From positions 235,389 to 299,388 of the forward strand of contig CAVYPD010000018.1 in the NCBI GenBank assembly GCA_963770275.1: a stretch of DNA of 64,000 nt, in the 5' to 3' direction. Of the stretch, positions 40,980 through 50,778 are shown in pieces. Numbering within the stretch: position 1 is the first letter of the stretch; each line of letters begins with the position of its first letter. Source of the stretch: Roseiarcus sp963770275 (GTDB lineage: Bacteria; Pseudomonadota; Alphaproteobacteria; Rhizobiales; Beijerinckiaceae). The position numbers and the translations under genes were made by a program. The notes below the pieces were generated by a model, which did no database searches, was not told the origin of the DNA, and saw only the letters and a list, made by a program, of their open reading frames with translations.

Positions 40980-41445
40980 ATGTCTTTCCAAATCACGGGT
41001 CTTGACGCCGCGCCCTTCCGCCGCTTCTACGGACTTTCCGACGAGGAGCTGCAAGGCGTCGGCGTGAAGCGCCTCATCGCCGACACGAGGCCCGGCTTTC
41101 CTGATCGCGTCGAGCTTAGAGACGTCGAGCGGGGCGAGGCTCTGTTGCTTCTCAACTACCTCCATCAGCCGGCCGACACGCCCTACCGAGCGAGCCACGC
41201 CATTTTCGTGCGTGAATGGGCCGAGACGCCGTATCGAGCCGTGAACGAGATCCCTGACGTCTTGCGAATCCGCCCGATCTCGCTTGCGCGCCTTCGACGC
41301 CTCAGGCGACATGGTCGACGCCGATCTCATAGAAGGCGATCTTGAGCCGACCATCGCCCGGCTGTTCGCCAATCCTGAAGCCGCCTACATCCATGCGCAT
41401 TACGCCAAGCGCGGCTGCTATGCGGCGCGGATCGATCGGGCGTGA
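40980..41445 (+). CDS. DUF1203 domain protein, one frameshift
   Basis: Start ATG 40980 follows AAGGA at about 40969. Conserved segments are FQITGLDAAPFRRFYGLSDEEL, PGFPDRVELRDVERGEALLLLNY and, in the next frame, DASGDMVDADLIEGD with YIHAHYAKRGCYAARI. One extra T at about 41284-41285 breaks ISL|RAFDASG. Repaired length is about 154, usual for the family. Function is unknown. Confidence 0.82.
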
Positions 41446-41516
41446 GGCGGGGCGGCGTTGCGCCTGTGCGCTGTGTGACTTAAGTCCATAGGAGCCAACA
41501 AGTCCTCGAGGTTCCC

Positions 41517-42323
41517 ATGGACGCCGTCCGCCAGCCCGTGATCTTCGTGCCGCATGGCGGCGGCCCCTGCTTCTGGATCGAGTTTCCGCCGCCCTTCGGC
41601 CCGCACGCCTGGGACAATCTGCGCGACTATCTGGCCGGCGTTCTCAAGTCGCTGCCCGAGCGGCCAAAGGCGTTCCTGGTCGTCACCGCGCATTGGGAGA
41701 CGGATCAGCCGACCGTCAGCGTCAACCCGAAGCCGGGCATGCTCTACGACTATAACGGCTTTCCCCCGCACACTTATAAGCTGAGCTATCCCGCGCCGGG
41801 CGATCCGGAGCTGGCGGCTGAGGTCAAGCGACTCATCGAGGCAGCCGGCTTGCCCGTCGCGACCGATGGCGAGCGTGGCTTCGACCACGGTGTGTTCGTG
41901 CCCTTCCTCATTGTCGATCCGAAGGCCGAGATCCCAGTCGTCATGTTGTCGCTGCGCAAGGACCTCGATCCCGCCTTTCACATCAAGCTCGGCAAGGCGC
42001 TCGCGCCTCTGCGCGATCAGGGCGTCGCGATCGTCGGCAGTGGCATGAGCTTCCATGACCTGAGGCATTTCCGCGACGGCGATACGACCGCCTCGGCCGC
42101 CTTTGACGCCTGGCTCGACGAGACGGCGAAAGCGCCGGGACCGGAGCGCGAGGCGCGGCTCGCCGCGTGGGACAAGGCGCCGTCCGCGCGCGAGTGTCAT
42201 CCGCGCGAGGAGCACCTTTTGCCGCTGATGGTGGTGGCCGGCGCCGCCGGCGAAAGCAAGGGAACGCGCGATTTCAACGACAAGATCGGCGGCAAGATGA
42301 TCTCGGCTTTTCGGTTCGGATAG
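41517..42323 (+). CDS. Class III extradiol ring-cleavage dioxygenase (DODA/LigB-like)
   Basis: 268 residues. The iron ligands of the LigB fold are expected from IFVPHGGGP, VVTAHWETD and GFDHGVFVP; SGMSFHDLRHF and CHPREEHLLPLMV are further family segments. Such enzymes open catecholic rings, for example DOPA-type substrates, in the cytoplasm. Substrate is not known. It follows the DUF1203 gene by 71 bases. Confidence 0.87.
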   Translation: MDAVRQPVIFVPHGGGPCFWIEFPPPFGPHAWDNLRDYLAGVLKSLPERPKAFLVVTAHWETDQPTVSVNPKPGMLYDYNGFPPHTYKLSYPAPGDPELAAEVKRLIEAAGLPVATDGERGFDHGVFVPFLIVDPKAEIPVVMLSLRKDLDPAFHIKLGKALAPLRDQGVAIVGSGMSFHDLRHFRDGDTTASAAFDAWLDETAKAPGPEREARLAAWDKAPSARECHPREEHLLPLMVVAGAAGESKGTRDFNDKIGGKMISAFRFG

Positions 42324-42674
42324 GCTCTTCCTTCAACACTACTGCCGAAATCTGGACGCGCGGGTGATGGCGCTGAGCGCCGCGCCCAGCGCTTAAACGC
42401 GCCGCGTCCGCAGTATGCCTGAATTGCTTCGCAGCCCGCCCGCGAGGAGGGATCGCCCGCGCCCGATCGCCATTGCGATCGTCACTGGAACTTCACCAAA
42501 AACTCAGATTTCAGGAAGTGAGCTGGAGCACAGCGCGCGGCCTAAAATCGCGCTATTGAGAAGTGGCGCGGGTTGCGGCTTCCACTGGCACGCGCCTTGC
42601 AACCGTTCGTTAACGGAAATGTGACGATTATATATGTGTCACAAATTGTACTTGGAGCGTGAACACCTACCTCA
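42324..42674. other. Gene-free region with two dyads
   Basis: No gene is supported. Near the right end there are two inverted repeats: CCGTT-CGTT-AACGG at 42603-42616 and TGTGAC-N12-GTCACA at 42620-42643 with an AT-rich centre. They lie just upstream of a small open frame and look like operator sites. Confidence 0.5.
42620..42643. promoter_or_regulatory. Possible operator dyad TGTGAC-N12-GTCACA
   Basis: A perfect 6-base dyad separated by 12 mostly A/T bases. It resembles a CRP/FNR-type half-site pair but with longer spacing than the classic six. The start of a small open frame follows 32-50 bases downstream. The binding protein is not known. Confidence 0.4.
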
Positions 42675-42683
42675 GTGAACGCC

Positions 42684-42938
42684 ATGAACGCCATGATTCT
42701 TTCCCTCAGTCCTGAAGTTCGCGAAGCGGCGCTCGAACTCAAGGTTTTGCGCAGGAAGATAAAAGAAGCCGGCGAGATGGCCTACGAGTGGTTTCCGGCC
42801 GAAGCCAATGCGCGGCGCCGGATGCTCTGCCTAAGCCTTGAGCAGCCCGTCGACGAAGAAGCGCTCAGCAGCCGCCAAACACCACCGCCCAAGCCGGGCG
42901 AAGGCTTTCTCAAGCTCGCACGAACCGCGAGAGGCTAG
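42684..42938 (+). CDS. Small hypothetical protein
   Basis: Start ATG 42684 (GTG 42675 and ATG 42693 also possible). About 84 residues, mostly helical and charged (VREAALELKVLRRKIKEAGEM), then a Pro-rich tail. There is no known family. Upstream dyads and a GC-rich third-position pattern favour a real gene, but confidence is limited. Confidence 0.45.
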   Translation: MNAMILSLSPEVREAALELKVLRRKIKEAGEMAYEWFPAEANARRRMLCLSLEQPVDEEALSSRQTPPPKPGEGFLKLARTARG

Positions 42939-43009
42939 CTCTTTTCATAGGCCCAGTCGCCGACCGGCCTTCAACTCCGCCGCGGCGCGCTCTTCGAGCG
43001 AGACGCCCT

Positions 43010-44221
43010 TCATTCCGGCGGCAGGACCGGCGCGGATCGCGGCATGAGATGCAGATCCTCACCCGTCCATGGATGGGCCAGCGCCACCTCCTCGTTCAGC
43101 TCGACGCCGAGCCCCGGCTCCTCCGGCGGGATCACAAAGCCATCTTCCCAGCGGATCGGCTTTTTGAGGATCTGAGCATGGAAGCCATCCCAGCGCTCGA
43201 TGCTCTCGAGGATGAGAAAGTTCGGGCTGCACGTCGCAAGCTGAATGTTGGCCGCGCCGACGATCGGCCCGCAATAGAGATGCGGCGCGATCTGCGCGTA
43301 GTGCGCTTCCGCCATCCCGGCGATCTTCTTCGCTTCCAGAATGCCGCCGACGCGGCCCAGATTCATCTGCAGGATTGAAGCGGCGCCGGTTTCGAGCACG
43401 CGCGCGAATTCATACTTTGTCGTGAGCCGCTCGCCGGTCGCGATCGGCATGCGGCATTGCGCGGCGACCTTGGCCATCTCTTCCGGCGCCTCGGGCGGCG
43501 TCGGCTCCTCGAACCATAAGGGCTCATAAGCCTCGATGCGGCGCGCCAGACGCAGCGCGCCGGAGACGGTGAATTGGCCGTGCGTCCCGAACAGAAGATC
43601 GCATTTCGTCCCCACGGCTTGTCGCAAAGTCTTCATGAACGCTTCGCAAAGTTCGAGCCGCTCGAGGCTTGGCTGACGCGGATCGAAGGTCGAGTACGGC
43701 CCTGCGGAATCGAACTTCACCGCGGTGAAGCCTTGCGCCATATATTTGAGCGCACGCTCCGCGGCGGCGACCGGGTTCGAATAGACCGGGCTGTCCGAAT
43801 GAGCGTGCGAGCCGGGCTCGTCCGGATAGAGGTAGGTGTAGCTCCTGAGCCGCTCATGCACCTTGCCGCCGAGCAGGGCATAGACGGGCTTGCCGACCGC
43901 CTTGCCCACGATGTCCCACAGCGCCATCTCGATGCCGGAGAGGACGCCCATCAGCGAAATGTCGGGTCGGCCCGAATAGCCACGGCCGTAGACATTGCGC
44001 CAGAGCGCCTCGATGCGAAACGGATCGGCGCCTTCGACGTGACGCTCAAACACGTCCTCGATCATCGCCACGATCGCCTTGGGCGCGAAGCTCGCGGCGT
44101 AGACCTCGCCCACGCCCTCGATCCCGCAAGCGGTCTTGAGCTTGAGGAAGATGAAGTAGCGGCCGCCGAAGGCGGGCGGCGGGTTGCCGACGACGAAGGT
44201 TTTCAGCTCTGCGATTTTCAT
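43010..44221 (-). CDS. Enolase-superfamily dehydratase (galactonate dehydratase-like)
   Basis: 403 residues with the two-domain mandelate racemase/muconate lactonising fold. Catalytic and metal positions are seen in TAVKFDSAG, DLLFGTHGQ (Asp and His), WFEEPTPPE, ATGERLTTKYEF and HLYCGP. The pattern is that of the D-galactonate dehydratase subgroup, which removes water from sugar acids. The exact sugar acid cannot be told. It has no partner genes of sugar-acid metabolism next to it here. Confidence 0.85.
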   Translation of the reverse strand: MKIAELKTFVVGNPPPAFGGRYFIFLKLKTACGIEGVGEVYAASFAPKAIVAMIEDVFERHVEGADPFRIEALWRNVYGRGYSGRPDISLMGVLSGIEMALWDIVGKAVGKPVYALLGGKVHERLRSYTYLYPDEPGSHAHSDSPVYSNPVAAAERALKYMAQGFTAVKFDSAGPYSTFDPRQPSLERLELCEAFMKTLRQAVGTKCDLLFGTHGQFTVSGALRLARRIEAYEPLWFEEPTPPEAPEEMAKVAAQCRMPIATGERLTTKYEFARVLETGAASILQMNLGRVGGILEAKKIAGMAEAHYAQIAPHLYCGPIVGAANIQLATCSPNFLILESIERWDGFHAQILKKPIRWEDGFVIPPEEPGLGVELNEEVALAHPWTGEDLHLMPRSAPVLPPE

Positions 44222-44344
44222 AAGCGTTCAAGCGACCGGAGTGAGGGATGGGATGAGAACCCGAGCTTAAGCGTTCAGGCTACTTCTCAATGTGCTAACG
44301 CGCTGCGCTTGCACGCCTCCGCCCACGCGCGTCGGGAGTCCATG

Positions 44345-44842
44345 ATGGCCGAAACGATCGCCTTCGTCCTGCGAAACCTGCCGGTGTTTCTGTTCGTAGC
44401 GGCGCTTGTGTTCGCGTGGCTAAGTCGATCGGGAGCGCCCATCGCCGATCGTCTGCTAGCCTGGATCCTGCTCCTGCCCATTGGCGTGACCGGCCTCTGG
44501 GCGGCGGTCTTTCATCTGTTCTTCCCGGAAATCGCCGCGGCGGACATCGGCTGGGAGCCGAGCCCCTTCCAGTTCGAGGTCGGCATGGCGGATCTTGCGA
44601 TGGGCGCGGCCGCCTGCGTGAGCTTCTGGCGCAGCCTGGAATTCAAGGCCGCGGTCGTTATCATCAACGCGATCTTCCTGCTGGGAGACGCGATCGGTCA
44701 TGTGGGACAGATGATCGCCGCCGGCAACTTTGCGCCTGGCAACGCCGGCGTTCCCTTTTTCGGCGACCTCGCCTTCCCGGTGCTCGCGCTCATTCTCCTG
44801 ATCATCGTTCAGCGGTCCGAGGCGGCGCCGCGAATCTCCTGA
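44345..44842 (+). CDS. Small membrane protein (DUF6790-like)
   Basis: ATG 44345 is preferred over ATG 44342 because GGGAG at 44334-44338 then has a 6-base gap. The product is about 165 residues with four or five membrane helices (LPVFLFVAALVFAWL, LLAWILLLPIGVTGLWAAVFHLFF and others). A conserved-looking core reads IGWEPSPFQFEVGMADLAMG. Function is unknown. Divergent from the dehydratase gene. Confidence 0.75.
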   Translation: MAETIAFVLRNLPVFLFVAALVFAWLSRSGAPIADRLLAWILLLPIGVTGLWAAVFHLFFPEIAAADIGWEPSPFQFEVGMADLAMGAAACVSFWRSLEFKAAVVIINAIFLLGDAIGHVGQMIAAGNFAPGNAGVPFFGDLAFPVLALILLIIVQRSEAAPRIS

Positions 44843-44848
44843 AGCGCC

Positions 44849-45933
44849 TCAGAACACGATGACGTTGCGAACCGCCGCGCCGGAGCGCGAGGAGGCGAGC
44901 GCCTCGTTGATGGACTCGAGCCGATAGCGGCCGCTGATCAATTGGTCGAGCTTAAGGCGCCCCTCGCGATAGAGCTGGACGATTTTTGGCACGTCGATCG
45001 CAGGTCGCGCCGAGCCCATCTTCGAGCCGAGAATCCTCTGGCCGTCGGCGGCGAGCCAGCCAGGATCGATTGTCGCCATCACCCCCGACGGTGGCATGCC
45101 GACCAGCACAGTCGCGCCGTTGCGCTTCATCAACGAAACGCCCTGTTCGGCCGCGCCTTTGACGCCGACGGTGACGAACACCCAATCCGCTTTGCGTGCC
45201 CCCGTCAGCGTCGTCACGCGCTCAGCGACATCTTCACTTCTGGCGTTGATGGTCTCCGTCGCGCCGAACTCGCGCGCGGCGGCGAGCTTGGCCGGCTCGA
45301 CGTCGACGGCGATGATCGGGGAAGCGCCGGCGATCCGCGCGCCCTGGATGGAATTGAGGCCGACGCCGCCGCAGCCGATGACGACGACGCTGGAGCCTGC
45401 TTTCACGCCGGCCGTGTTGACGACGGCGCCCAGCCCCGTCAGCACGCCGCAGGCGATGAGCGCGGCGCTATCGAGCGGCATGTCCTTCGGGATCGCGACA
45501 GCCTGCGACTGGTCGACCACCATGTGCTCGGCGAAGGCGCCGGTGCGCAGGCCGTGCACGATCGGCTCGCCGGCGCCGTCGTGCAGCGGAGTTGCTCGAT
45601 CGAGCGGGAACACTTCCTCGCAGAAGACCGGCGCGCCCTCGGTGCAGGCGGGGCAGAAGCCGCAATTGCGGATGAGCGTCGCCACCACATGGTCGCCGAC
45701 TTTCAGCCGCGTCACGCCCGGGCCGACCGCCTCGACCACGCCCGCCGCCTCGTGGCCGTAGACCGCCGGCAGATCGCCGCCCCAGGCGCCGTCGATGTAG
45801 AAAATGTCGCTGTGGCAGATCGCACAGGCGGCGGTCCGGATCAGACCTCGCCCGGCCCCGGCTCGGCGAGTTCGACCGTCTCGATGGTGAGCGGCGCGCC
45901 GAAGACGCGGCAGACGGCGGCTTTGGTTTTCAT
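44849..45933 (-). CDS. Zinc-dependent alcohol dehydrogenase (medium-chain), frameshifted
   Basis: Start ATG 45933 (MKTKAAVCRVFGAPL). The catalytic zinc site is CAICHSD and GHEAAG. The four structural cysteines are in CGFCPACTEGAPVFC. The NAD loop is VIGCGGVGLNSIQGA. The frame breaks after EPGPGEV at about 45842-45846, and here one base is missing: GTCCTG would restore EVLIRTAACAICHSD. This is the only net -1 change I found. The enzyme would oxidise alcohols or hydroxymethyl-thiol adducts. Repaired length is about 362. Confidence 0.87.
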
Positions 45934-46074
45934 GGGTGATCTCGGAGGCCACTGCGTTATGACACGTCGCCAGCGTTTCGCGATGAGCGGCCTTGAGATC
46001 AAGCGCAGTCTTGAGGCGAGGGGCAATAATTTTTGTGGGCCGCCGCGTGCTTGCGCGCGAGCGCGCCCAAAGGC

Positions 46075-47094
46075 TCAAGCCCGCGAGCCGCTCACCGGAT
46101 GGTTGCTTGACGTCGGCTGGTAAAAAATAATCTGGCTTCCCGTTCGCTCGAAGTCGACGGAGATGGCGCGCAACTTCGGAAGGGCATGACGGATCGCCTC
46201 GTGCCGGTCCTCAGGAGCGAAAAGGGCGAGGAAACCACCTGCGCCGGCGCCCAGAATCTTGCCCCCGACGGCGCCGTGCTTGCGCGCCGTGTCGTACCAG
46301 TCGTCGATGTCGGAGGTGGATACGCCGGGCGCCATGTCGCGCTTGAGCATCCAGGCCTCATGCAGAACCTGGCCGAACGAATCCAGATTGTCGTTCCGGA
46401 TTTCGTTCAGGAGTTGATAGCAGAGCGAGACCATCCGCTTCATGGCGGATATCTTATCAACATTGGTCGCCAACTCCGCTGACTGATGCTTGAGGATTGT
46501 CGAGGCGCCTCTCGTTATCCCCGTATAAAGGACCAGCATCTGTCTCCGGATTCCGGCGATGGTTTCCGGCTTGCAGATCACAGGCGACACGGTCACCGTG
46601 TCGTTTGGATTGAATTCGTAGAGATTGAACCCGCCATAGGCGGCGGCATACTGATCCTGCTTGCCGATCGGTTCGCCGCACACATCGATTTCGACGTGGC
46701 AGGCTTGTTCCGCCAACTCCTGGCGCGTGGAATGGCGGCCCAGAAGAGCGTAGAGCGCGTGCAAGAGGGCGACCGTGAAGCTGCTCGACGAACCAAGACC
46801 GGTTCCTCGCGACGGGATATCCGCAACGGTTGTGATTTCGACGCCGCCCGGAACCCCGGCCATATTCAGCGCCGCACGCACGAGTTGGTGTTCGATCTCG
46901 GAAACCGAGTTCACCTCTTCGACCCGCGAATAGGCCACACGGATTCCGCTATCGAATTTGCGGTTCATGGTGACATAGACATATTTGTCGATCGCCGTGC
47001 TGACGACCGCGCCCCCATATTCCCGGTAATAGGATGGCAGGTCGCTTCCGCCCCCGACGAAGCTCATCCGCAACGGCGTGCGACTGATGATCAT
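46075..47094 (-). CDS. hddA: D-glycero-D-manno-heptose 7-phosphate kinase (HddA-like GHMP kinase)
   Basis: 339 residues. GHMP motifs are visible: TPLRMSFVGGGSDLP at the start, the ATP loop PSRGTGLGSSSSFTVALLHALYA, and GGKILGAGAGGFLALF near the end. It phosphorylates heptose-7-phosphate at C1, committing it to a GDP-alpha-heptose route. Its ATG overlaps the stop of the upstream fusion gene (ATGA). Confidence 0.88.
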   Translation of the reverse strand: MIISRTPLRMSFVGGGSDLPSYYREYGGAVVSTAIDKYVYVTMNRKFDSGIRVAYSRVEEVNSVSEIEHQLVRAALNMAGVPGGVEITTVADIPSRGTGLGSSSSFTVALLHALYALLGRHSTRQELAEQACHVEIDVCGEPIGKQDQYAAAYGGFNLYEFNPNDTVTVSPVICKPETIAGIRRQMLVLYTGITRGASTILKHQSAELATNVDKISAMKRMVSLCYQLLNEIRNDNLDSFGQVLHEAWMLKRDMAPGVSTSDIDDWYDTARKHGAVGGKILGAGAGGFLALFAPEDRHEAIRHALPKLRAISVDFERTGSQIIFYQPTSSNHPVSGSRA

Positions 47095-48996
47095 GGCGCC
47101 GTTCCCTTCGCGAGGATGGACTCAATTTGACAGGCGTCGAGATTGATCTGCACGGGCGATCTCGTCGACGGTTCCGGAGCTCGTTCATCAGGCGCGCGGA
47201 CGAAGAGACTTTTCGCGCGCGCCGCGGAGATTCCCCGTCGTTCGCATAAGTGCATGAAGCGCTCATGTCGGGCGGCTTCGCTCGAAACGACGTTGATTGA
47301 CTGGGCGGTCCGGCCGAGCGACGCTGCGAGCTCCGCGGCGAATACGCCTTCCCAGATCAGGACTTCGTCCGGCGCCAGTTTCATCTCCAGTTGGCCCCCC
47401 CGAGCGCCCGGAAGCATGAGTGTAACGGATTGACCTTTCGCGCGCTCCGCGGCCTTCGCGACAGTCGCCTCGAGACCCGCCATATCGAAAGAGGCGAGCG
47501 CATGCCGGTCATCGTCGTCCTGAATCCAGCGATCGGTGTGAATGATCCGCGCGCGCCGTCCCTGCAAGCGCAATTCGCGCTCGAGCGTCGCTGCGACGGT
47601 CGACTTGCCGGCGCTCGGCGGCCCTCCGATGAACCAATCGTTGCTCGACGTCATTGCGGCGACTTGCGGAGCCAGGAGCTCCGCGATTTTCGGATAGACG
47701 TCAAGGATGAAGGTCACCGCCTCTGAAATGTTCGCGACGGTAAATCTTGCTTCGTAAGGGTAGCGACGGTCGAGGCCCCCGTGCCCCGTCTCAACCAGAA
47801 TGCAGGAAACCCCCGCTTTCTCGGCCGCCCCCAGATCCGGGGTTGAGTCGCCGATATACCAACTGCGGGCCAGATCGATATTGAGATCACTTTGAGCCTG
47901 GAGGATCAGGCCCGGTTCCGGCTTGCGGCAATCGCATCGGATCTTGAGCTCTGTGCGTTCGCCCGGAAACCCGCGATCGGGGTGATGGGGGCAAATATAG
48001 ATTCGGTCGAGATAGGCGTGATCACGGCCGATTTCCGTTTCCAGCCGAGCATGGATACGACGCAACTGCAGCCTCAGTGACCTCGCCGCGCGCGATGATC
48101 GGCTGATTGCTGACAAGCACCGTTCGCCATTCGGCCTCGTTCAGCCGTCTGATCGCAGACCCGGCGAAGGGAAAAACCTCAAGATCTTCGGCGCGGCGGA
48201 TGAGTCCGTGTTCGACATTGAGCGTGCCGTCGCGATCGAGGAAGACGGCTCGCTGAGGCTCATTGAGCGATGCGCGACGGATTGCGCCTGACGTCAGCGC
48301 GTTGCGCACGCGTTCTAGCCGTTCGGGCGTGCCGGCGTCCTTGATGTATTCGGGGGAGGCGTAACCACGCAATTTCGCTCCGGCCGCCAGCATGCGCGGA
48401 AAAAGATCCTTCGCGAAATCGAGCTGACCCTCGGATTCGACCCAGGCTCGCAGGCTTTCGCGGCGCACGACGTAGAGCGCGGCGTTGACGAGGTTGGGCA
48501 ACCACGCGTCCGCCGGATGGGGGTAGGCGTGGAAAGCGAGAATGCGCCCGGTTTCGTCAATTTCGACGAGGTCCGAATCATGCGGATGATCGTTCGGGTG
48601 AAGGAAGAGCGAGACGTCGGCGCCGGGAACCGCGCGATGCCAGGCCCAGAACCGCGTAAGATCGACGGCAAGCATCGTGTCGCCGTACATGACCAGAAAT
48701 TCGGGCTCGAGCTCCTCGAGTGCGGCCAGGACCGCGCCCGCCGTTCCTCGAGGTTCGCCGTCGTCGATCAAGCGGACGGAGATCGGCAGGTCGACGCCAA
48801 CCAGCCATTCCTGAATCGCATCGGCCCTGTGGTTGACCATTACGACCGCGTCGGTGAAGCCATGCGCGCACAGAAGTTCGAGCTGATGCAAAAGCAGCGG
48901 CTTGCCGCACACGTCCACGAGCGGCTTGGGCAGGCCTTTGAGCACCGACGCGAGCCGCGTGCCCTTTCCTCCGGCGAGAATGACCGCCTGCTTCAT
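47091..48996 (-). CDS. Three-domain fusion: heptose-1-P nucleotidyltransferase, HAD phosphatase and P-loop kinase; one frameshift
   Basis: Start ATG 48996. Domain 1 (about 1-240) is an HddC-type nucleotidyltransferase (AVILAGGKGTRLASVLKGLPKPL). Domain 2 (about 248-425) is a GmhB-type HAD-IIIA phosphatase: VFLDRDGTLN, SNQPIIARG, CRKPEPG and YIGDSTPDLGAAEKAG. Domain 3 (about 430-634) is a P-loop kinase-like domain (WFIGGPPSAGKSTVAATL) I cannot name. The frame shifts within domain 2 at about 48070 (TEA|QLRRIHARL) by one extra base. Domains 1 and 2 cover two late steps of activated-heptose synthesis. Both neighbours overlap by ATGA. Confidence 0.85.
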
Positions 48997-49958
48997 GGCG
49001 GGTTTTCCTGACCGTTGATTTCGCCGATCGCGCGTCGGACGGCCTCGAGGGAACTGAGCTTCGGCGTCCAACCCAGTGCGGAAAGCTTGGCCGTCGAATA
49101 GGCGAAGCAGGGTACGTCCCCGACCCACCCTTTGTTGTCCGTCCCAAACTTCAGCCGCGCGCCCGGCGCAACCGCGGCAACGGTTTCGCGGGCAATGTCG
49201 CGCACGTGGATGCCGGCGTCGGTCGGGCCGATGTTGAAGGCGTCGACCTTTTTGGCAGCGCGGCCTTGAATGAAGAGCATAGCCTCGACGAGTTCACTCA
49301 CGTGCAAATAGGACTTCCGCTGCGAACCGTCGCCGAGCACGTCGAGGTGATCTGGATCAGAACGCAGGCGGCGGACGAAGTCGAGAATGACGCCGTGGGT
49401 CGCCGGCAATCCGACCACGTTGGGAAAGCGAAACAGGAAAGCTCGGCCAAGGAATTTTTCCACCGCCGCGGTGATAATGGCTTCTGACGCAAGTTTCATG
49501 GCGCCGTAGTTCGAAATCGGAAACAGGGGACCGGTGCTTTCGGTCAGTTCCTTCTCTCCGAGATCGCCGTAGATCGCCGAACTCGACGCGAAGAGCAGTT
49601 CGCCAATCTTGCGCTCCTCCATGATTCTGAGGACATTAAAAGTCGTCATGAAGGTATCGCGCAAATCGACGCCCGGATCCGCGATGCCCGCCGGAATGTC
49701 GGAGTTGGCGGCGAGGTGCCACACCTCCGAGATCGGACCAAGGTCCTCGTGCGAATCGAGGCAGGATCGGAAGGCGTCGAGATCGGCAAGATCGACGACT
49801 GAAAATCGGAAGCTGTTTTTCTCAGTGAAGCGCGCGACGTTGGAGGTCGTCCCGCGGCTCAGATTGTCGAGACAGATGACGGAGTCGCCGCGCGAAAGGA
49901 TGGATTCCACCAGCGTGTTGGCGATGAACCCCGCCCCGCCGGTCACCAAAATCGTCAT
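48993..49958 (-). CDS. NAD-dependent epimerase/dehydratase
   Basis: About 321 residues from ATG 49958 (MTILVTGGAGFIANTLVE). This is an extended SDR with the nucleotide motif GGAGFIA, a Tyr-Lys pair in ISNYGAMKLASE and FRFPNVVG. It likely modifies the nucleotide-activated sugar made by this cluster, for example an epimerisation of a heptose. Its stop overlaps the start of the fusion gene. Confidence 0.87.
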   Translation of the reverse strand: MTILVTGGAGFIANTLVESILSRGDSVICLDNLSRGTTSNVARFTEKNSFRFSVVDLADLDAFRSCLDSHEDLGPISEVWHLAANSDIPAGIADPGVDLRDTFMTTFNVLRIMEERKIGELLFASSSAIYGDLGEKELTESTGPLFPISNYGAMKLASEAIITAAVEKFLGRAFLFRFPNVVGLPATHGVILDFVRRLRSDPDHLDVLGDGSQRKSYLHVSELVEAMLFIQGRAAKKVDAFNIGPTDAGIHVRDIARETVAAVAPGARLKFGTDNKGWVGDVPCFAYSTAKLSALGWTPKLSSLEAVRRAIGEINGQENPP

Positions 49959-50038
49959 CGCCGCACAATCCGCCCACTGAACGTGGCGCAATCAAAGTCA
50001 ACGCGCCGCCTCGAACCGGCGGGTTCATCGACCAGATG

Positions 50039-50632
50039 TCAAAACTTCTTCTGGCCGAGCAATTTGGGGTCGGCAAGGTGCCTGTGCCGAACATACTGGG
50101 CGAGCACATGCATCATCGACTGATGGATGTCTTCGACGACCCCGTAATTGTGCGCGTCGACATGAAGATTGATGTCCGCGATCTGCGCCGAAGCGCCGCC
50201 CTTGAACCCCGTCATTGCGATTGTTCGCACTCCGTTGGCCTTGGCCCAGGTGATCGCGTTGACGATGTTGCGTGACTCTCCGGACGAACTGATCGTGATG
50301 AGCACGTCGCCGGGTCTCGCGAGGGATGTGAGCTGGTAGCTGAAAATGTCGTCATAGCCGATGTCGTTGGCGATCGCGGTGATCAATTCGACTGTCGCGG
50401 ACAGGCTCGAGACTCTCGGCTTTATGGTCGTGTCCGTTCTGACGCCCTTGAGACAGTCGCAGGCCAAGTGATTGGCAATGGCCGCGGACCCGCCGTTGCC
50501 ACAGGAGAAGATCGTGCCATCGCGGGCGACGACGTCGATGATCGCGTCGGCTGCGGCCTGCATCCGCTCGCGAGCGACCGCCGCCGCAGCGGTGCGAAAA
50601 AGGTCAAAGTAGGCGTCGAGGTAGCCGCCCAT
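50039..50632 (-). CDS. gmhA: Sedoheptulose-7-phosphate isomerase-like SIS protein (GmhA)
   Basis: 197 residues with the SIS fold. Key segments are FSCGNGGSAAIANHLACDCLKG, GDVLITISSSGESRNIV and MTGFKGG. GmhA turns sedoheptulose-7-phosphate into D-glycero-D-manno-heptose-7-phosphate, the first step of the pathway completed by the downstream kinase and transferase. Confidence 0.88.
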   Translation of the reverse strand: MGGYLDAYFDLFRTAAAAVARERMQAAADAIIDVVARDGTIFSCGNGGSAAIANHLACDCLKGVRTDTTIKPRVSSLSATVELITAIANDIGYDDIFSYQLTSLARPGDVLITISSSGESRNIVNAITWAKANGVRTIAMTGFKGGASAQIADINLHVDAHNYGVVEDIHQSMMHVLAQYVRHRHLADPKLLGQKKF

Positions 50633-50778
50633 GTCGTCGTAAAGTCGTTCCGGAAAAAAAGCCAGAATAAGCCCCCTCGCAAACGCGGCGTCTTGAGATC
50701 CCTGTACGATGTCTCGTTTGTTCTAATGATGACTTGAGACGTATTTCTCAACGGAAACCATTGAGATCTCGTTTGCAG

